Source: Haliea sp. (GTDB lineage Bacteria; Pseudomonadota; Gammaproteobacteria; Pseudomonadales; Halieaceae). Taken from it: a stretch of 64,000 nucleotides of DNA. The first letter of the stretch is position 1, and the number at the start of each line of letters is the position of its first letter. The notes below the pieces were generated by a model that saw only the letters and a program-made list of their open reading frames with translations, did no database searches and had not been told where the DNA came from. Made by a program: the position numbers and the translations under genes. Below are positions 9,447 to 17,969 of this stretch, one piece after another. The DNA is taken from NCBI GenBank assembly GCA_016704305.1, contig JADJAL010000004.1, positions 1 to 64,000 on the forward strand. Reading direction: 5' to 3'.

Positions 9447-9826
9447 TCTCTTGTGCCTTTATTTTTCTTGATTGTATGTTGGAACATCGAAGCCACACAG
9501 GCGTTCGACTGCGCGCACAGCATTATCTACACGCCTTGGGGAGCGAACACCAGGCCATTTTTGCCGTGTTCGCCACGCTGAGTCAGGCGGCCGACACCCG
9601 TTATACGGAGCCGGGTCGCCTTTGGACCAGACGGCTTCGAGTCTAGCAGGAGGAGCGATGGATTGATCTCACCGCCCTGTAGACGGCTTCAATACTACCT
9701 TTCTTTAGGTGCTGCACTATCGTGTAGTATCTGGAACAGCCCCTTAATCGACCAGACGTCGTGCAAGTGGCGCCAGGCGGAGCATTCCGCGAGGCGCTCT
9801 CATTTGCCCAACGAAAAGGAATGCGC
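9447..9826. other. Intergenic region, no gene seen
   Basis: These 380 bp separate the divergent membrane-protein and histidine-kinase genes. No open frame here looks coding, and no strong promoter or repeat was recognised. The histidine-kinase ribosome site (AAAGGA) is at the right edge. Confidence 0.6.
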
Positions 9827-12660
9827 ATGGTCAACGACGAAGACACACGTTCAGGCGTCGAGCTCGATGTCACACCCGCCAACTATGCACCGCAGAAGCT
9901 GGTCGATGTGCCGTCTGGTTCCGCTGCCAATCTTCGGCAATTGGCTTTCCAATACATGCAGGATGGCTTCTCCGTCGTCGATGCCAAAGGCTTGCATATC
10001 GATGTGAATCCAGCCTTCTGCAAAATGACGGGGTACTCCGAACAGGAACTCGTCGGTTCCGCCCCCCAGGACAGCTACTGGCCTCCGGAAGAGCGCGAAC
10101 GTATCCAGATCGCCTTTTCACGGACCCTCATTGGCGAATTCAGCGAAATCGAGCTGGTTTTCAAGCGCAAGAATGAGGAGCGCTTCCCGGTGATCGTCAA
10201 TCCCTTCGCCATCAGGGACCAGGACGGCGGCATCCTTTACTACGCGGCGACAGTGAAGGAGATTACGCAGCGGGTCGCAATGGAGACGGCCTTGTTTGAA
10301 AGCGAGGAGCGCTACCGTGCGCTTTTCGACAGTGCTGGCGATGCCATCGTGATACTCAAAGACGACCAGGTCATCGATTGCAATGAACGCGCGCTGGCGC
10401 TCACAGGCCGCTCGCGCGAAGACATCCTGTCTAACCCCACCGTCGGGTATTTTCCTCCGACGCAACCCAACGGACTGGATTCACAGCAGTTTTTTGCCGA
10501 AAAAGTGGAAGCCGCATGGTTGAGCGGACCCCAACATTTTGAGTGGACGGGGCTTATTGCCGGCGACGTCCCTATTCGCACGGAAGTCACTCTGACGACA
10601 TTCATGCTCGGCAATACGCGCTATACCCAATCGATCATGCGCGATATTACCCAGCGTAAACGCCTGGAGGAGGCACTGGCGCATAGCACCAACCGCCCCG
10701 CCCCCCTTTTGAACACCCGGGGGGGGGGGCCCTTTCCCCGCGGGGGGGGAGGGGGGGGGGTTCGGGCCCGGCGGCGCCGGGATTTTTCCGGAACCCCCCC
10801 CGGGGGGGGAACCCGGGGGGGGGGGTTTCCCCGGCTCCGGCCCCGGCCCCCCGGGGGGGGGCCCCCAAAATTCCCGGGGGGGGAAACGGGGGGGCGCGGG
10901 CCTGCTCCCCCCCCCCCCCGCCGGGGGGGGGGGGGCACACGGGCGGCCCCCCCACAAACGGGGGGCGCCCCCCCCGCCGGCCCTGGGGGGGGGGGGGGGG
11001 GGGGGGGGCGCACGCGCTGGCTCGGGGCACCGCCCGGGGGGGGGGGGGGGAAACGACATTAAAAAAGGAGGTGCGCTACCGCACGCTGTTTGAAAGCGCG
11101 GGCGATGCCATCGCGATCCACAAGAATTCCCGCGCGATTGATTGCAACGAGCGGTTGTCGGAGCTGTATGGCCTGTCGCGCGAGGAGATACTTTCAGCGA
11201 CCACCGGCGATTTCTTTCCCCCCATGCAGCCGAATGGGCAGACGTCCCGCGAGTTCTTCCAGGAAAAGGTGAGGGCCTCGCGCGAGGGCAAACGCCAGAT
11301 TTATGAATGGCACGGGCGCAAGCGCGACGGCAAGGCCATCATTACCGAAATCACCCTGACGACATTCGTTATTGGCGGCGAGATTTACGAGCAGGCAATC
11401 GCCAGGGACATCACCCAACGCAAGCAGATGGAGGAGGCGCTGCTCGACCTCAACAGGAACCTCGAGGAGCGGGTTGCGCAGCGAACCGACGAACTGGAGA
11501 AAGTCTGCGCCGAATTGCTGCAACGCAACGCGCAGTTCAGGGCGCTGGCGTCCCGTCTCACCCAGGCTGAGAATGAGGAGCGCAGGCGCATCGCCCAGGT
11601 ACTGCACGATAACCATCAACAGTTGATCGTGGCCGCCAAATTCAGGGTCGAACTGCTGCAGGGCAAAGACTATTGCGCGAATGCGAATGAAGTGGGACGG
11701 CAGGTGCTGGAGATTCTCGACCAGGCCCTTGAAGTCTCGCGCTCGCTCACCATGGAACTCGCGCCCCCGATTCTCTTCGGCTCGGGCCTGGTCGTCGCGC
11801 TGCAGTGGCTGGCGCGGTGGATGGAGGAGAACTACCAACTGCAGGTGGAAGTCATCGGCTCGCTGCCTATGACACGCGTACCCAAGGACGTGAGCACCCT
11901 GTTGTTCCAGGCGGTCCGGGAATTGCTGTTGAACGTCGTCAAGCATTCCGGCGTGAGGAGCGCCACCGTCAGCGTTATGCTGGAACACAATCAACTGCAG
12001 GTTGCCGTTGCCGATGCGGGCGCCGGCTTCGACGTTGTGTCGGCGCTGGAAACGCCACGGTCATTCGGCCTGTTCAGTATCCAGGAGCGCCTGATCCTGC
12101 TCGGTGGACATCTGGAAGTTATCAGCCAGCCGGGGCGCGGCACCACGAGCCAGATGGCGATTCCTATCCAGGCTGCGGATGACACAATCCCACCCGTTGC
12201 AACTGACCTCCAATTCAGTGTGGATGAGCCTGTCCTCGCGCAACCAACGCGCGTCACGAGCATCCGAATTTTGGTGACCGACGACCACGCGCCTGCGCGC
12301 GCCAGCCTGATACAGATTCTCGGCCTGGTGAGCAAATTTGAAATTGTCGGAGAGGCCGTCGACGGACTGGATGCCCTGCACAAGGCCCGGCTGCTGCAAC
12401 CTGACGTCGTGCTGATGGACCTCACCATGCCGCGACTGGATGGGTTGGAGGCTACCCGTCGCTTAACAGCGGAATTTCCCCGCGTGCGAGTGATCGGCCT
12501 GTCGATGCACGATCCGGCGGAAATGCAACCGCAGATGCGCGCAGCCGGCGCCTACTGCTTTTTGCACAAGAGCACTCCGGCGGACGACCTGATCGCCGCA
12601 ATACGTGCTGCCATGGGTTTGGATGTACAGGAAGACACCGCAAAGGACGAGCCGGAGTAA
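9827..12660 (+). CDS. Multi-PAS hybrid histidine kinase (HisKA_3/NarL type) with C-terminal receiver, interrupted
   Basis: Signal-transduction kinase. ATG 9827 is preferred because AAAGGA lies 6 nt upstream. The order of domains is PAS1 (QYMQDGFSVVDAKG), PAS2 (RYRALFDSAGDAIVIL), then the G/C block at 10693-11051. It resumes in another frame with PAS3 (RYRTLFESAGDAIAIHK), a coiled coil, HisKA_3 with the phospho-His in RRRIAQVLHDNHQQ, an HATPase with VRELLLNVVKHSG and DAGAGFD, and a receiver with phospho-acceptor Asp in VVLMDLTMPRLDG. No transmembrane segment is seen, so it is a cytosolic sensor. PAS2 and PAS3 are close copies. The missing 360 bp is about one more PAS domain. Strictly, the sequence as given is broken. 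Confidence 0.82.
10693..11051. repeat. G/C homopolymer block inside the kinase gene
   Basis: About 360 bp consist almost wholly of runs of G and C, many longer than 8, with very few A or T. The adjoining coding DNA is balanced and stops abruptly. Translations give only Gly, Pro and Arg. The frame differs on the two sides. It looks like a failed base-calling or assembly segment replacing real PAS-coding sequence rather than a biological repeat. Confidence 0.8.
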
Positions 12661-12664
12661 GCGC

Positions 12665-13369
12665 CTATACTTGCTGCAGTTCGCAGCGATCCTCATGGGT
12701 CTGCTCCTGCAGCCAGGCTTCACAGGCGCGCAGCAGGCGGGTGCGATGGGCGATATGGGCTTGCCAGTTCCGTCTATGAATCGAATCGGGTGAAGGGAGT
12801 TCGGTGACCGGGACACGATGGACCCGATTGAGTCGTCCCGAGTCGCGGCGGACGGTGTAGCTGAAGAGGATGTCCTCGCCGTTGCCCTCGGGCAGCGCTT
12901 CTTGCTGAATCGACGCGAACCTCGCGGCGACATCGAAGAAGCGCGCGGCGTAGCGCCGGTCCGCTAGCAGCACCCGCGTCAACACGATGGGAACATGCAT
13001 GTCGCCCTGGACAGGCCGGGCGTAGGAACCATCGGGTCTGGACGCTCGCCCAAACACGCCGTGGAGCACCGCGGGATCGGCTTGCCACGCGGTGTGGAGC
13101 GCAGCGAGCGAAGCGCTCGGCAATTCCAGGTCGTCATCCTGTAGCAATAGGCACTCGTGCTGCGCCAGGCATGCCGCAGCGAAACGGGTGTACAGGCCGA
13201 GGTCTTGCCCGGCATTGATTATCTTTGCGCCGGCGATGGGTCCCAGCGGCTCGCTGGCATTGTTGTTCCAGACAATCGCCTCGGTCACGAGACCACCCGC
13301 CAACCAACCTTCCACGATGCGCTGCACGTTGGCTGGACGCTTCCAATTCAAAATCACGCCGGTAATCAT
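12665..13369 (-). CDS. Glycosyltransferase-like protein (GT-A fold, DDD motif)
   Basis: A 234-residue protein starting MITGVILNWKRPANVQRIVE, the opening strand of a GT-A nucleotide-sugar transferase. It contains WNNNASEPL, then LLLQDDDLEL, where the DDD would bind metal and UDP-sugar, and a later GNGEDILFSY acidic segment. The arrangement recalls exostosin/GT64-like and GT2-like enzymes. It is short, soluble and lacks a signal peptide. Only five bases separate its stop from that of the convergent kinase. Acceptor unknown. Confidence 0.7.
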   Translation of the reverse strand: MITGVILNWKRPANVQRIVEGWLAGGLVTEAIVWNNNASEPLGPIAGAKIINAGQDLGLYTRFAAACLAQHECLLLQDDDLELPSASLAALHTAWQADPAVLHGVFGRASRPDGSYARPVQGDMHVPIVLTRVLLADRRYAARFFDVAARFASIQQEALPEGNGEDILFSYTVRRDSGRLNRVHRVPVTELPSPDSIHRRNWQAHIAHRTRLLRACEAWLQEQTHEDRCELQQV

Positions 13370-13482
13370 TGAGCCGCCTCCATCACTGCGACGTCTGCAA
13401 GAGGCTGGGCGCCGCGACAGGCGTGGGCGTGCGGGATTACCAGCGCAGAGCGTTGGCGTATGTCAGTCCAGCGCCGACCGAC

Positions 13483-14478
13483 TTACGCGTAACCGTTCTC
13501 GCGGAACCACTTCACCGCATCAGTGATCGCGGTTTCGATCGGCGTCTGCGGCAGGCCCAGCTCTTCTATCGCCTTGGAGGGATCCACGTAGCCGTGCTGC
13601 AACACATACTTGGTGTTTTTATACGTTGTGATGGGGGCCTTGCCGCTCACCTTTGACCACAGCTCCGCCGCCTTCGCCACGCGCAACATGATTTTGCCGG
13701 AGACCTCCTGTGTCGCCACATTGGGGACACCGGCGATGCGCCCGATCATGGTCAGTACTTCCTTGTTGGTCATGTTGCCGTTTTTGTTTGCGAGGATGTA
13801 CGACTCACCGATACGCCCCTTTTCCATCGCCAGCACGTGACCGGCCGCGACATCGCGCACATCCACCGTGCAGACACCGCCCTGCCAGTAGTTCTTCATC
13901 TTGCCTTTGAGGGTGCCGAGGATCATCGTGCCGGTCGGCGTCGGCGCGCGATCGCCGGGGCCAAACGGCAGGCCTGGCATCACCATGGTCACCGGCAGGC
14001 CGTCGCTGACCATGCCTTTGACCATCTGGTGGCTGATGAATTTGGAGAGGATGTAGTCGCTGGCCCACGGCCAGCTGTTGAACGCGGTTTTCTCCGTGGC
14101 CAAACCGCCGTTGCCGACGATGCCGATCGCCGCCACGCTGCTGGTGAACACAATCTTCTGCACGCCGGCGGCCTGCGCCGCTTCCATCATCGAGCGCGCG
14201 CCGTCGACATTGATTTTGAAGTGCAGGTCCGGGTCCTTGGTCCAGATGGCAAACAGTGCCGCAAGGTGGTAGAGCTGCTCGACACCCTGCACCGCCCGCA
14301 CCAGCGACGCCGGGTCCAGCAGATTGCCCTCCACGAACTCCACATTCATCCCCTTCAGGGGCGACCTGTCCTCGCCCGGCATCACCATCACGCGCACGTC
14401 GTCGCCTTTTTCCAGGCACAGGCGGGTGACGTGGTTGCCGATGAAGCCGGTGGCTCCGGTGATGAGCACTTTGCCCAT
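13483..14478 (-). CDS. NAD(P)-dependent epimerase/dihydroflavonol-reductase-like SDR
   Basis: Extended short-chain dehydrogenase of 331 residues. The start at 14478 is chosen because GGGAG lies 8 nt upstream and VLITGATGFIGNHV, the Rossmann TGxxGxxG motif, begins at residue 4. The FTSSVAAIG segment supplies the active-site Ser region and YILSK the Tyr-x-x-x-Lys pair. These enzymes reduce or epimerise carbonyls on sugars, steroids or flavonoid-like substrates. Its plasmid-free context and lone transcription unit give no specific pathway. Confidence 0.85.
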   Translation of the reverse strand: MGKVLITGATGFIGNHVTRLCLEKGDDVRVMVMPGEDRSPLKGMNVEFVEGNLLDPASLVRAVQGVEQLYHLAALFAIWTKDPDLHFKINVDGARSMMEAAQAAGVQKIVFTSSVAAIGIVGNGGLATEKTAFNSWPWASDYILSKFISHQMVKGMVSDGLPVTMVMPGLPFGPGDRAPTPTGTMILGTLKGKMKNYWQGGVCTVDVRDVAAGHVLAMEKGRIGESYILANKNGNMTNKEVLTMIGRIAGVPNVATQEVSGKIMLRVAKAAELWSKVSGKAPITTYKNTKYVLQHGYVDPSKAIEELGLPQTPIETAITDAVKWFRENGYA

Positions 14479-14684
14479 GGTATTTACTCCCGTCGATGAA
14501 ATTGTTTCGCGGTATCTTAACAGCCCCAACTGTACCGGGCATGACGGAATCGGTCATTCTGTGCCAGAGTTGAGCGCCGCTGCGGTCACACAGCCCGTCA
14601 CATAAAGCGCTTTACAATTGGCGGGGTGCGCGGGACAGTTGCGCACTGTAGCGATACCTCACAAACCTCGCGGAGACCATCCCC

Positions 14685-15569
14685 ATGCTGAACATACGAA
14701 GCTGCCTGCTGGCCACGACGCTTTTCCTCCCCACGTTTATCCCAACCACTCACGCCGCTGACAGCAATGCCGAGAACGCGGCTGACAACAATGCCGTGCT
14801 GGTCGAGGTCATCGCCGCGCGCAGCGACGAGGAAAAGGCGCGCGACGTCTACCGCCACCCGGTGGAAACGCTGACCTTTTTCCAGGTCGAGCCTGGCATG
14901 ACGGTGGTCGAAGGCCTGCCCGGAGGCGGGTGGTATACCCGTATCCTCGCAAATTACCTGGGCGCCGATGGCGCGCTGTACGGCGTGAACTACCCGGACC
15001 GCATCTGGCCCATGGTGCGGCCCGGCGACGCGCAATGGACCGCCGAGCGAATTGCCGCCACGGGTAACTTCCCCGCCGAGGTTGCCACATATACCGATAA
15101 CGGCATTGCCGCACTGGGATTCACGTTCGAAACCGTCCCACCCGAGGTGGCGGGCACCGTGGACAGGGTCCTGCTGATCCGCGCTCTGCACAACCTCAAT
15201 CGCTTCGAAGCGCAGGCGCAAACGCTCACCAAAGCGCTGGAAGGTGTAAGCACCATGCTCAAGGACGATGGACTGGTCGGCGTCGTGCAACACCGGGCGC
15301 CGGCCACGGCCAGTGCCGAGTGGGCTGACGGCAGCCGCGGCTACCTGAACCAGGCCGCCGTGATTGCGAGCTTTGAAAAGGCCGGTTTCGAGCTGGTGGC
15401 CGAGAGCGAGATCAACGCCAATCCGCTGGACCAACCGGCCGGTGACGACAGCGTGTGGCGCTTGCCGCCGTCACTGCGTGGCAATGAAAGCGATCCCAAA
15501 AAGCAGGCGGCGATGCTTGCCATCGGCGAGACGGATCGCATGACGCTGCTGTTTCGCAAAGCGCCGTAA
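14685..15569 (+). CDS. Exported SAM-dependent methyltransferase-like protein
   Basis: A 294-residue protein with a clear Sec signal peptide (MLNIRSCLLATTLFLPTFIP, cleavage after THA). Next comes a methyltransferase-like core: the FFQVEPGMTVVEGLPGGGWY segment replaces the usual E/DxGxGxG loop, and later come VDRVLLIRALHNL and LKDDGLVGVVQHR. Proteins of this class (COG4798-like predicted methyltransferases) are recurrent in proteobacteria, but their function is unknown. Export is odd because SAM is cytosolic, so the fold may bind another ligand. The gene is divergent from the SDR and convergent with the GT-C gene. Confidence 0.75.
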   Translation: MLNIRSCLLATTLFLPTFIPTTHAADSNAENAADNNAVLVEVIAARSDEEKARDVYRHPVETLTFFQVEPGMTVVEGLPGGGWYTRILANYLGADGALYGVNYPDRIWPMVRPGDAQWTAERIAATGNFPAEVATYTDNGIAALGFTFETVPPEVAGTVDRVLLIRALHNLNRFEAQAQTLTKALEGVSTMLKDDGLVGVVQHRAPATASAEWADGSRGYLNQAAVIASFEKAGFELVAESEINANPLDQPAGDDSVWRLPPSLRGNESDPKKQAAMLAIGETDRMTLLFRKAP

Positions 15570-15613
15570 CCCCAGTTGGAGCGAGCAGGGCCGACTGTTT
15601 TCCAAAGCGAAGC

Positions 15614-17503
15614 TCACCCGCCCTGGCGTGTGACGCCGCACTCACCCGGCGGCAGGAAGCGCACGCCGTCTCCGCTGTCGCCCACATCGCGCAGGCCGAC
15701 GGCGGGCATGAGGCCCCCCTCTTCCGGCGCGCGCCGCCAAATGGCGGTCACGCCGAGTGCGTCGGTTGCCTGATGGTACAGCAGTGAATAGCGGTGGCGG
15801 CCCGCGCCCAGATACGCGGTCGCGTGCGTGGCGCGATAAGGATGCTCCTGACGGCGCGCTGCGACGAATCGCTCATCGATGCGCAATTCGAATCCATCGC
15901 CTGACACCACGATAAACTCGAAGCGGCCAGCCGTTGCAACGTCAAGACAGGTCGTAAAACGGATCGCCACATCGCGCATCGCGGGCATGCCTTCGATGTC
16001 GCCGTGCGCTGGGTGCCTGAGCGTCCTACCCGGCGGGAATCTCAATGTATCGACGCCGAACTGGCCTTCAATCGCAGGCTGCGATTCGCTGAAAGGCGCC
16101 TGTGCGTGATGCCACTGCGCTTCAATTCGCTCGGGCGTCTTCACCCGCTGCCATACCGCATGCGCGCCGACAACCACGCCAAGGGTGCCGACCACCGCAC
16201 CGTAAGCGAGTAGCGCCACGCGCGTCTTCGGCCAGGCCCGGTACACCCAGACAACACTCCACGCCACCAGCGCCAGAAGCAAACCGAAGACGGGGTAGAG
16301 ATAGCGATGCTCCGCGTTGAAGGCGTATTGGGTCGCGAACGCCACGGCGACGACGCCTCCCAGCAGCGCGGCAATTCGACGTCGTCGCGCATGGCGCGCC
16401 GCCACGAAACCTAATGGCGCGGTGCACGCGACGACCAGCGCAGCCCATTGAAACACCGGCAGCAGTTCGCGAAAACCAATTGCGCTGTACGCCGCGGGGA
16501 AGAGCGGGCCGAGGAACAGATCGTGCAGCTTCAAGAAGTTGCGCCACCACAAGTCCGGCTGCGCGCGCACGCACTGCCAACCGAGATCGGAAAAGAATGC
16601 CTGGTCATGGAACGGCCGCTTCACGACGATGCGCCCGTTCTCGAGCCGATCCGCGGTCGCAGGCGGAATCAGCCAGTAGGTTGCGCCCGCATGGCTACTT
16701 ACGACTTCGCGCGTGCGACACTGTGCAAAGTAGAAATTGACGCCACCGTTGGCCGACAGGCCGAGCAGCTGGCCATTGGAGATACGGTTCACCTCGGCTG
16801 CGATGGCCGCGATGACGACGACAAAGCCAATCGAAAACGCGGCGGCGTGTTTGACGCTCACTTTCGCGAAAGGCCCGCCCAGCAACACGAACAGACCGCA
16901 GGGGAGCGCCATCAGTCCAAAGGCTGGCCGCATACCCACGGCCACACCCAGCACGCCACCGGCCAGCAACAGCGGCGCCGGGTAGCCGGGAAATCGCACC
17001 AACAGCCACAGCGCGAACAACAGCGCGGCGGTCGCCGGATGCTCCGACATCACAAAGGCGTTGAAATACACAAGCGGGTACCAAAACGCATACACCGTCG
17101 CAACAACCAACGCGGCACGACGTGATGATGTCAGTCGCCGCGTGATGCTGTACAAACACGCAACACCAGCGGTCGACAGGAGAATGTTGACGGTCAGCAC
17201 TGTTTCCAAGCGCCAGTGACGCAATCCCAACGCGTCGATGACGTGGAAAAGCCAGCTCAGGAAGATGTGCGCCATTGGCGGCCACACGGCCCACTGAAAC
17301 TGATCACGATCCACGCCCTGGTAGCGCTGCATGGCGCGCTCCCAGTAGCCGCCAAAGTCGCTAAACAGATAGTGTGGATAGTCCGTGAACGCAAACACGT
17401 AAACGAGTTTTACCAAGCAACTGAACGCGAGCAGCCACCACAACGGCCGTCGTGTGACGCCATTGCGTCGCGGCCACTGCGCCGTTGCGTTCGGAGGGGA
17501 CAT
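15614..17503 (-). CDS. GT-C membrane glycosyltransferase (PMT/ArnT-like) with C-terminal PA14-like domain
   Basis: A 629-residue protein. The first ~450 residues hold about ten hydrophobic helices, with an early acidic loop (SDFGGYWERAMQ) typical of the first periplasmic loop of GT-C enzymes using polyprenyl-phosphate sugars. The last ~150 residues are soluble and beta-rich: FEFIVVSGDGFELRIDERFV, then GAGRHRYSLLYHQ and ending in WRRAP. This matches the sugar-binding PA14 fold, which would lie in the periplasm. PA14 may recognise the acceptor glycan. The gene is on its own on the minus strand. Family placement of the catalytic half is good, the PA14 call is by pattern. Confidence 0.78.
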   Translation of the reverse strand: MSPPNATAQWPRRNGVTRRPLWWLLAFSCLVKLVYVFAFTDYPHYLFSDFGGYWERAMQRYQGVDRDQFQWAVWPPMAHIFLSWLFHVIDALGLRHWRLETVLTVNILLSTAGVACLYSITRRLTSSRRAALVVATVYAFWYPLVYFNAFVMSEHPATAALLFALWLLVRFPGYPAPLLLAGGVLGVAVGMRPAFGLMALPCGLFVLLGGPFAKVSVKHAAAFSIGFVVVIAAIAAEVNRISNGQLLGLSANGGVNFYFAQCRTREVVSSHAGATYWLIPPATADRLENGRIVVKRPFHDQAFFSDLGWQCVRAQPDLWWRNFLKLHDLFLGPLFPAAYSAIGFRELLPVFQWAALVVACTAPLGFVAARHARRRRIAALLGGVVAVAFATQYAFNAEHRYLYPVFGLLLALVAWSVVWVYRAWPKTRVALLAYGAVVGTLGVVVGAHAVWQRVKTPERIEAQWHHAQAPFSESQPAIEGQFGVDTLRFPPGRTLRHPAHGDIEGMPAMRDVAIRFTTCLDVATAGRFEFIVVSGDGFELRIDERFVAARRQEHPYRATHATAYLGAGRHRYSLLYHQATDALGVTAIWRRAPEEGGLMPAVGLRDVGDSGDGVRFLPPGECGVTRQGG

Positions 17504-17617
17504 CAGGGACGTTGCTTAACGTTGTTGCGGATGATCAAAGTACAGCAGGCATTAATGGGTTGTCGACCGCAAGCGCATGCCGGTGCGGCAACAATTACCT
17601 GAACGGAACCACCATAT

Positions 17618-17634
17618 AATAACCAAAGGTTATT
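17618..17634. promoter_or_regulatory. Palindrome upstream of the structured RNA
   Basis: AATAACC-AAA-GGTTATT, a perfect 7-bp dyad with a 3-nt centre, lies in an AT-rich tract 33 nt before the RNA's -35 box. It is a plausible operator or activator site for the RNA promoter. The rest of the 466-bp gap (17504-17969) between the divergent GT-C and HAD-PlsC genes holds the RNA described next. Confidence 0.35.
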
Positions 17635-17667
17635 TTTATAAATAAAAACATATCATATAGTTATTTC

Positions 17668-17695
17668 TTGCACATCAAAACATGCTGCCTATACT
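17668..17695 (+). promoter_or_regulatory. Sigma-70 promoter of the structured RNA
   Basis: TTGCAC (17668-17673) and TATACT (17690-17695) are separated by 16 bp, a good sigma-70 promoter in an AT-rich upstream context. Initiation about 7 nt later would place the RNA 5' end at the base of its first hairpin. Confidence 0.6.
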
Positions 17696-17701
17696 CAAAC
17701 C

Positions 17702-17902
17702 GTGTCGGTTAATTGGGTGACTACCAATTGAGGGCAACCGACACCCTTAAGGGAAAGCTGGCAAGTGTTTGTCAGAGACATTTGCCGCCAGGGGACGGTA
17801 TCCGATTTTTGCGGGTCGGATCAACAACACCAGGCACACAACATCACCGGGCTTTACCCTGATAGCGCCGTCACTGCTTGCGTTGTGACGGCGTTTTTTT
17901 TT
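17702..17902 (+). ncRNA. Candidate structured small RNA or leader RNA
   Basis: About 200 nt with four strong hairpins. P1: GTGTCGGTT (17702-17710) pairs with AACCGACAC (17736-17744), and stacked inside is AATTGG / CCAATT around a 7-nt loop with a six-base bulge GAGGGC. P2: GGCAAGTGT (17760-17768) pairs with ACATTTGCC (17778-17786). P3: ATCCGA (17800-17805) pairs with TCGGAT (17816-17821). P4 is the terminator. A promoter sits immediately upstream and a long T-run ends it. It precedes the HAD-PlsC gene by 67 nt, so it may be an independent sRNA or a terminating leader (riboswitch-like). I compared it by eye with cobalamin, TPP, glycine, c-di-GMP, guanidine and 6S RNAs and found no match. The only frame through it is not credible coding. 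Confidence 0.6.
17866..17902 (+). terminator. Strong intrinsic terminator of the structured RNA
   Basis: A 9-bp perfect stem CGCCGTCAC / GTGACGGCG with a 10-nt loop is followed immediately by nine T residues. It is the strongest rho-independent terminator seen in the window and lies upstream of, not after, a protein gene. Confidence 0.85.
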
Positions 17903-17969
17903 GCTTGTCGCGGCACACCCGCAGGGCGTCGGAATACGTTATGCTTCCGTGAAAGAATAAGGATGCGCC

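Noticed and set aside
10481..11062. Gly/Pro/Arg-rich open frames on both strands
   Set aside because: They arise only from the G/C homopolymer block and have no protein features.
17740..17800. Cobalamin-riboswitch-like AAGGGAA
   Set aside because: The following conserved B12-box elements (CCGCCACTG, GACCTGCC) are absent.
17765..17969. N-terminal extension of the HAD-PlsC reading frame through the RNA and terminator
   Set aside because: The residues look random, the frame crosses a strong terminator, and the expected N-terminus with a ribosome site starts at 17970 in the neighbouring frame.
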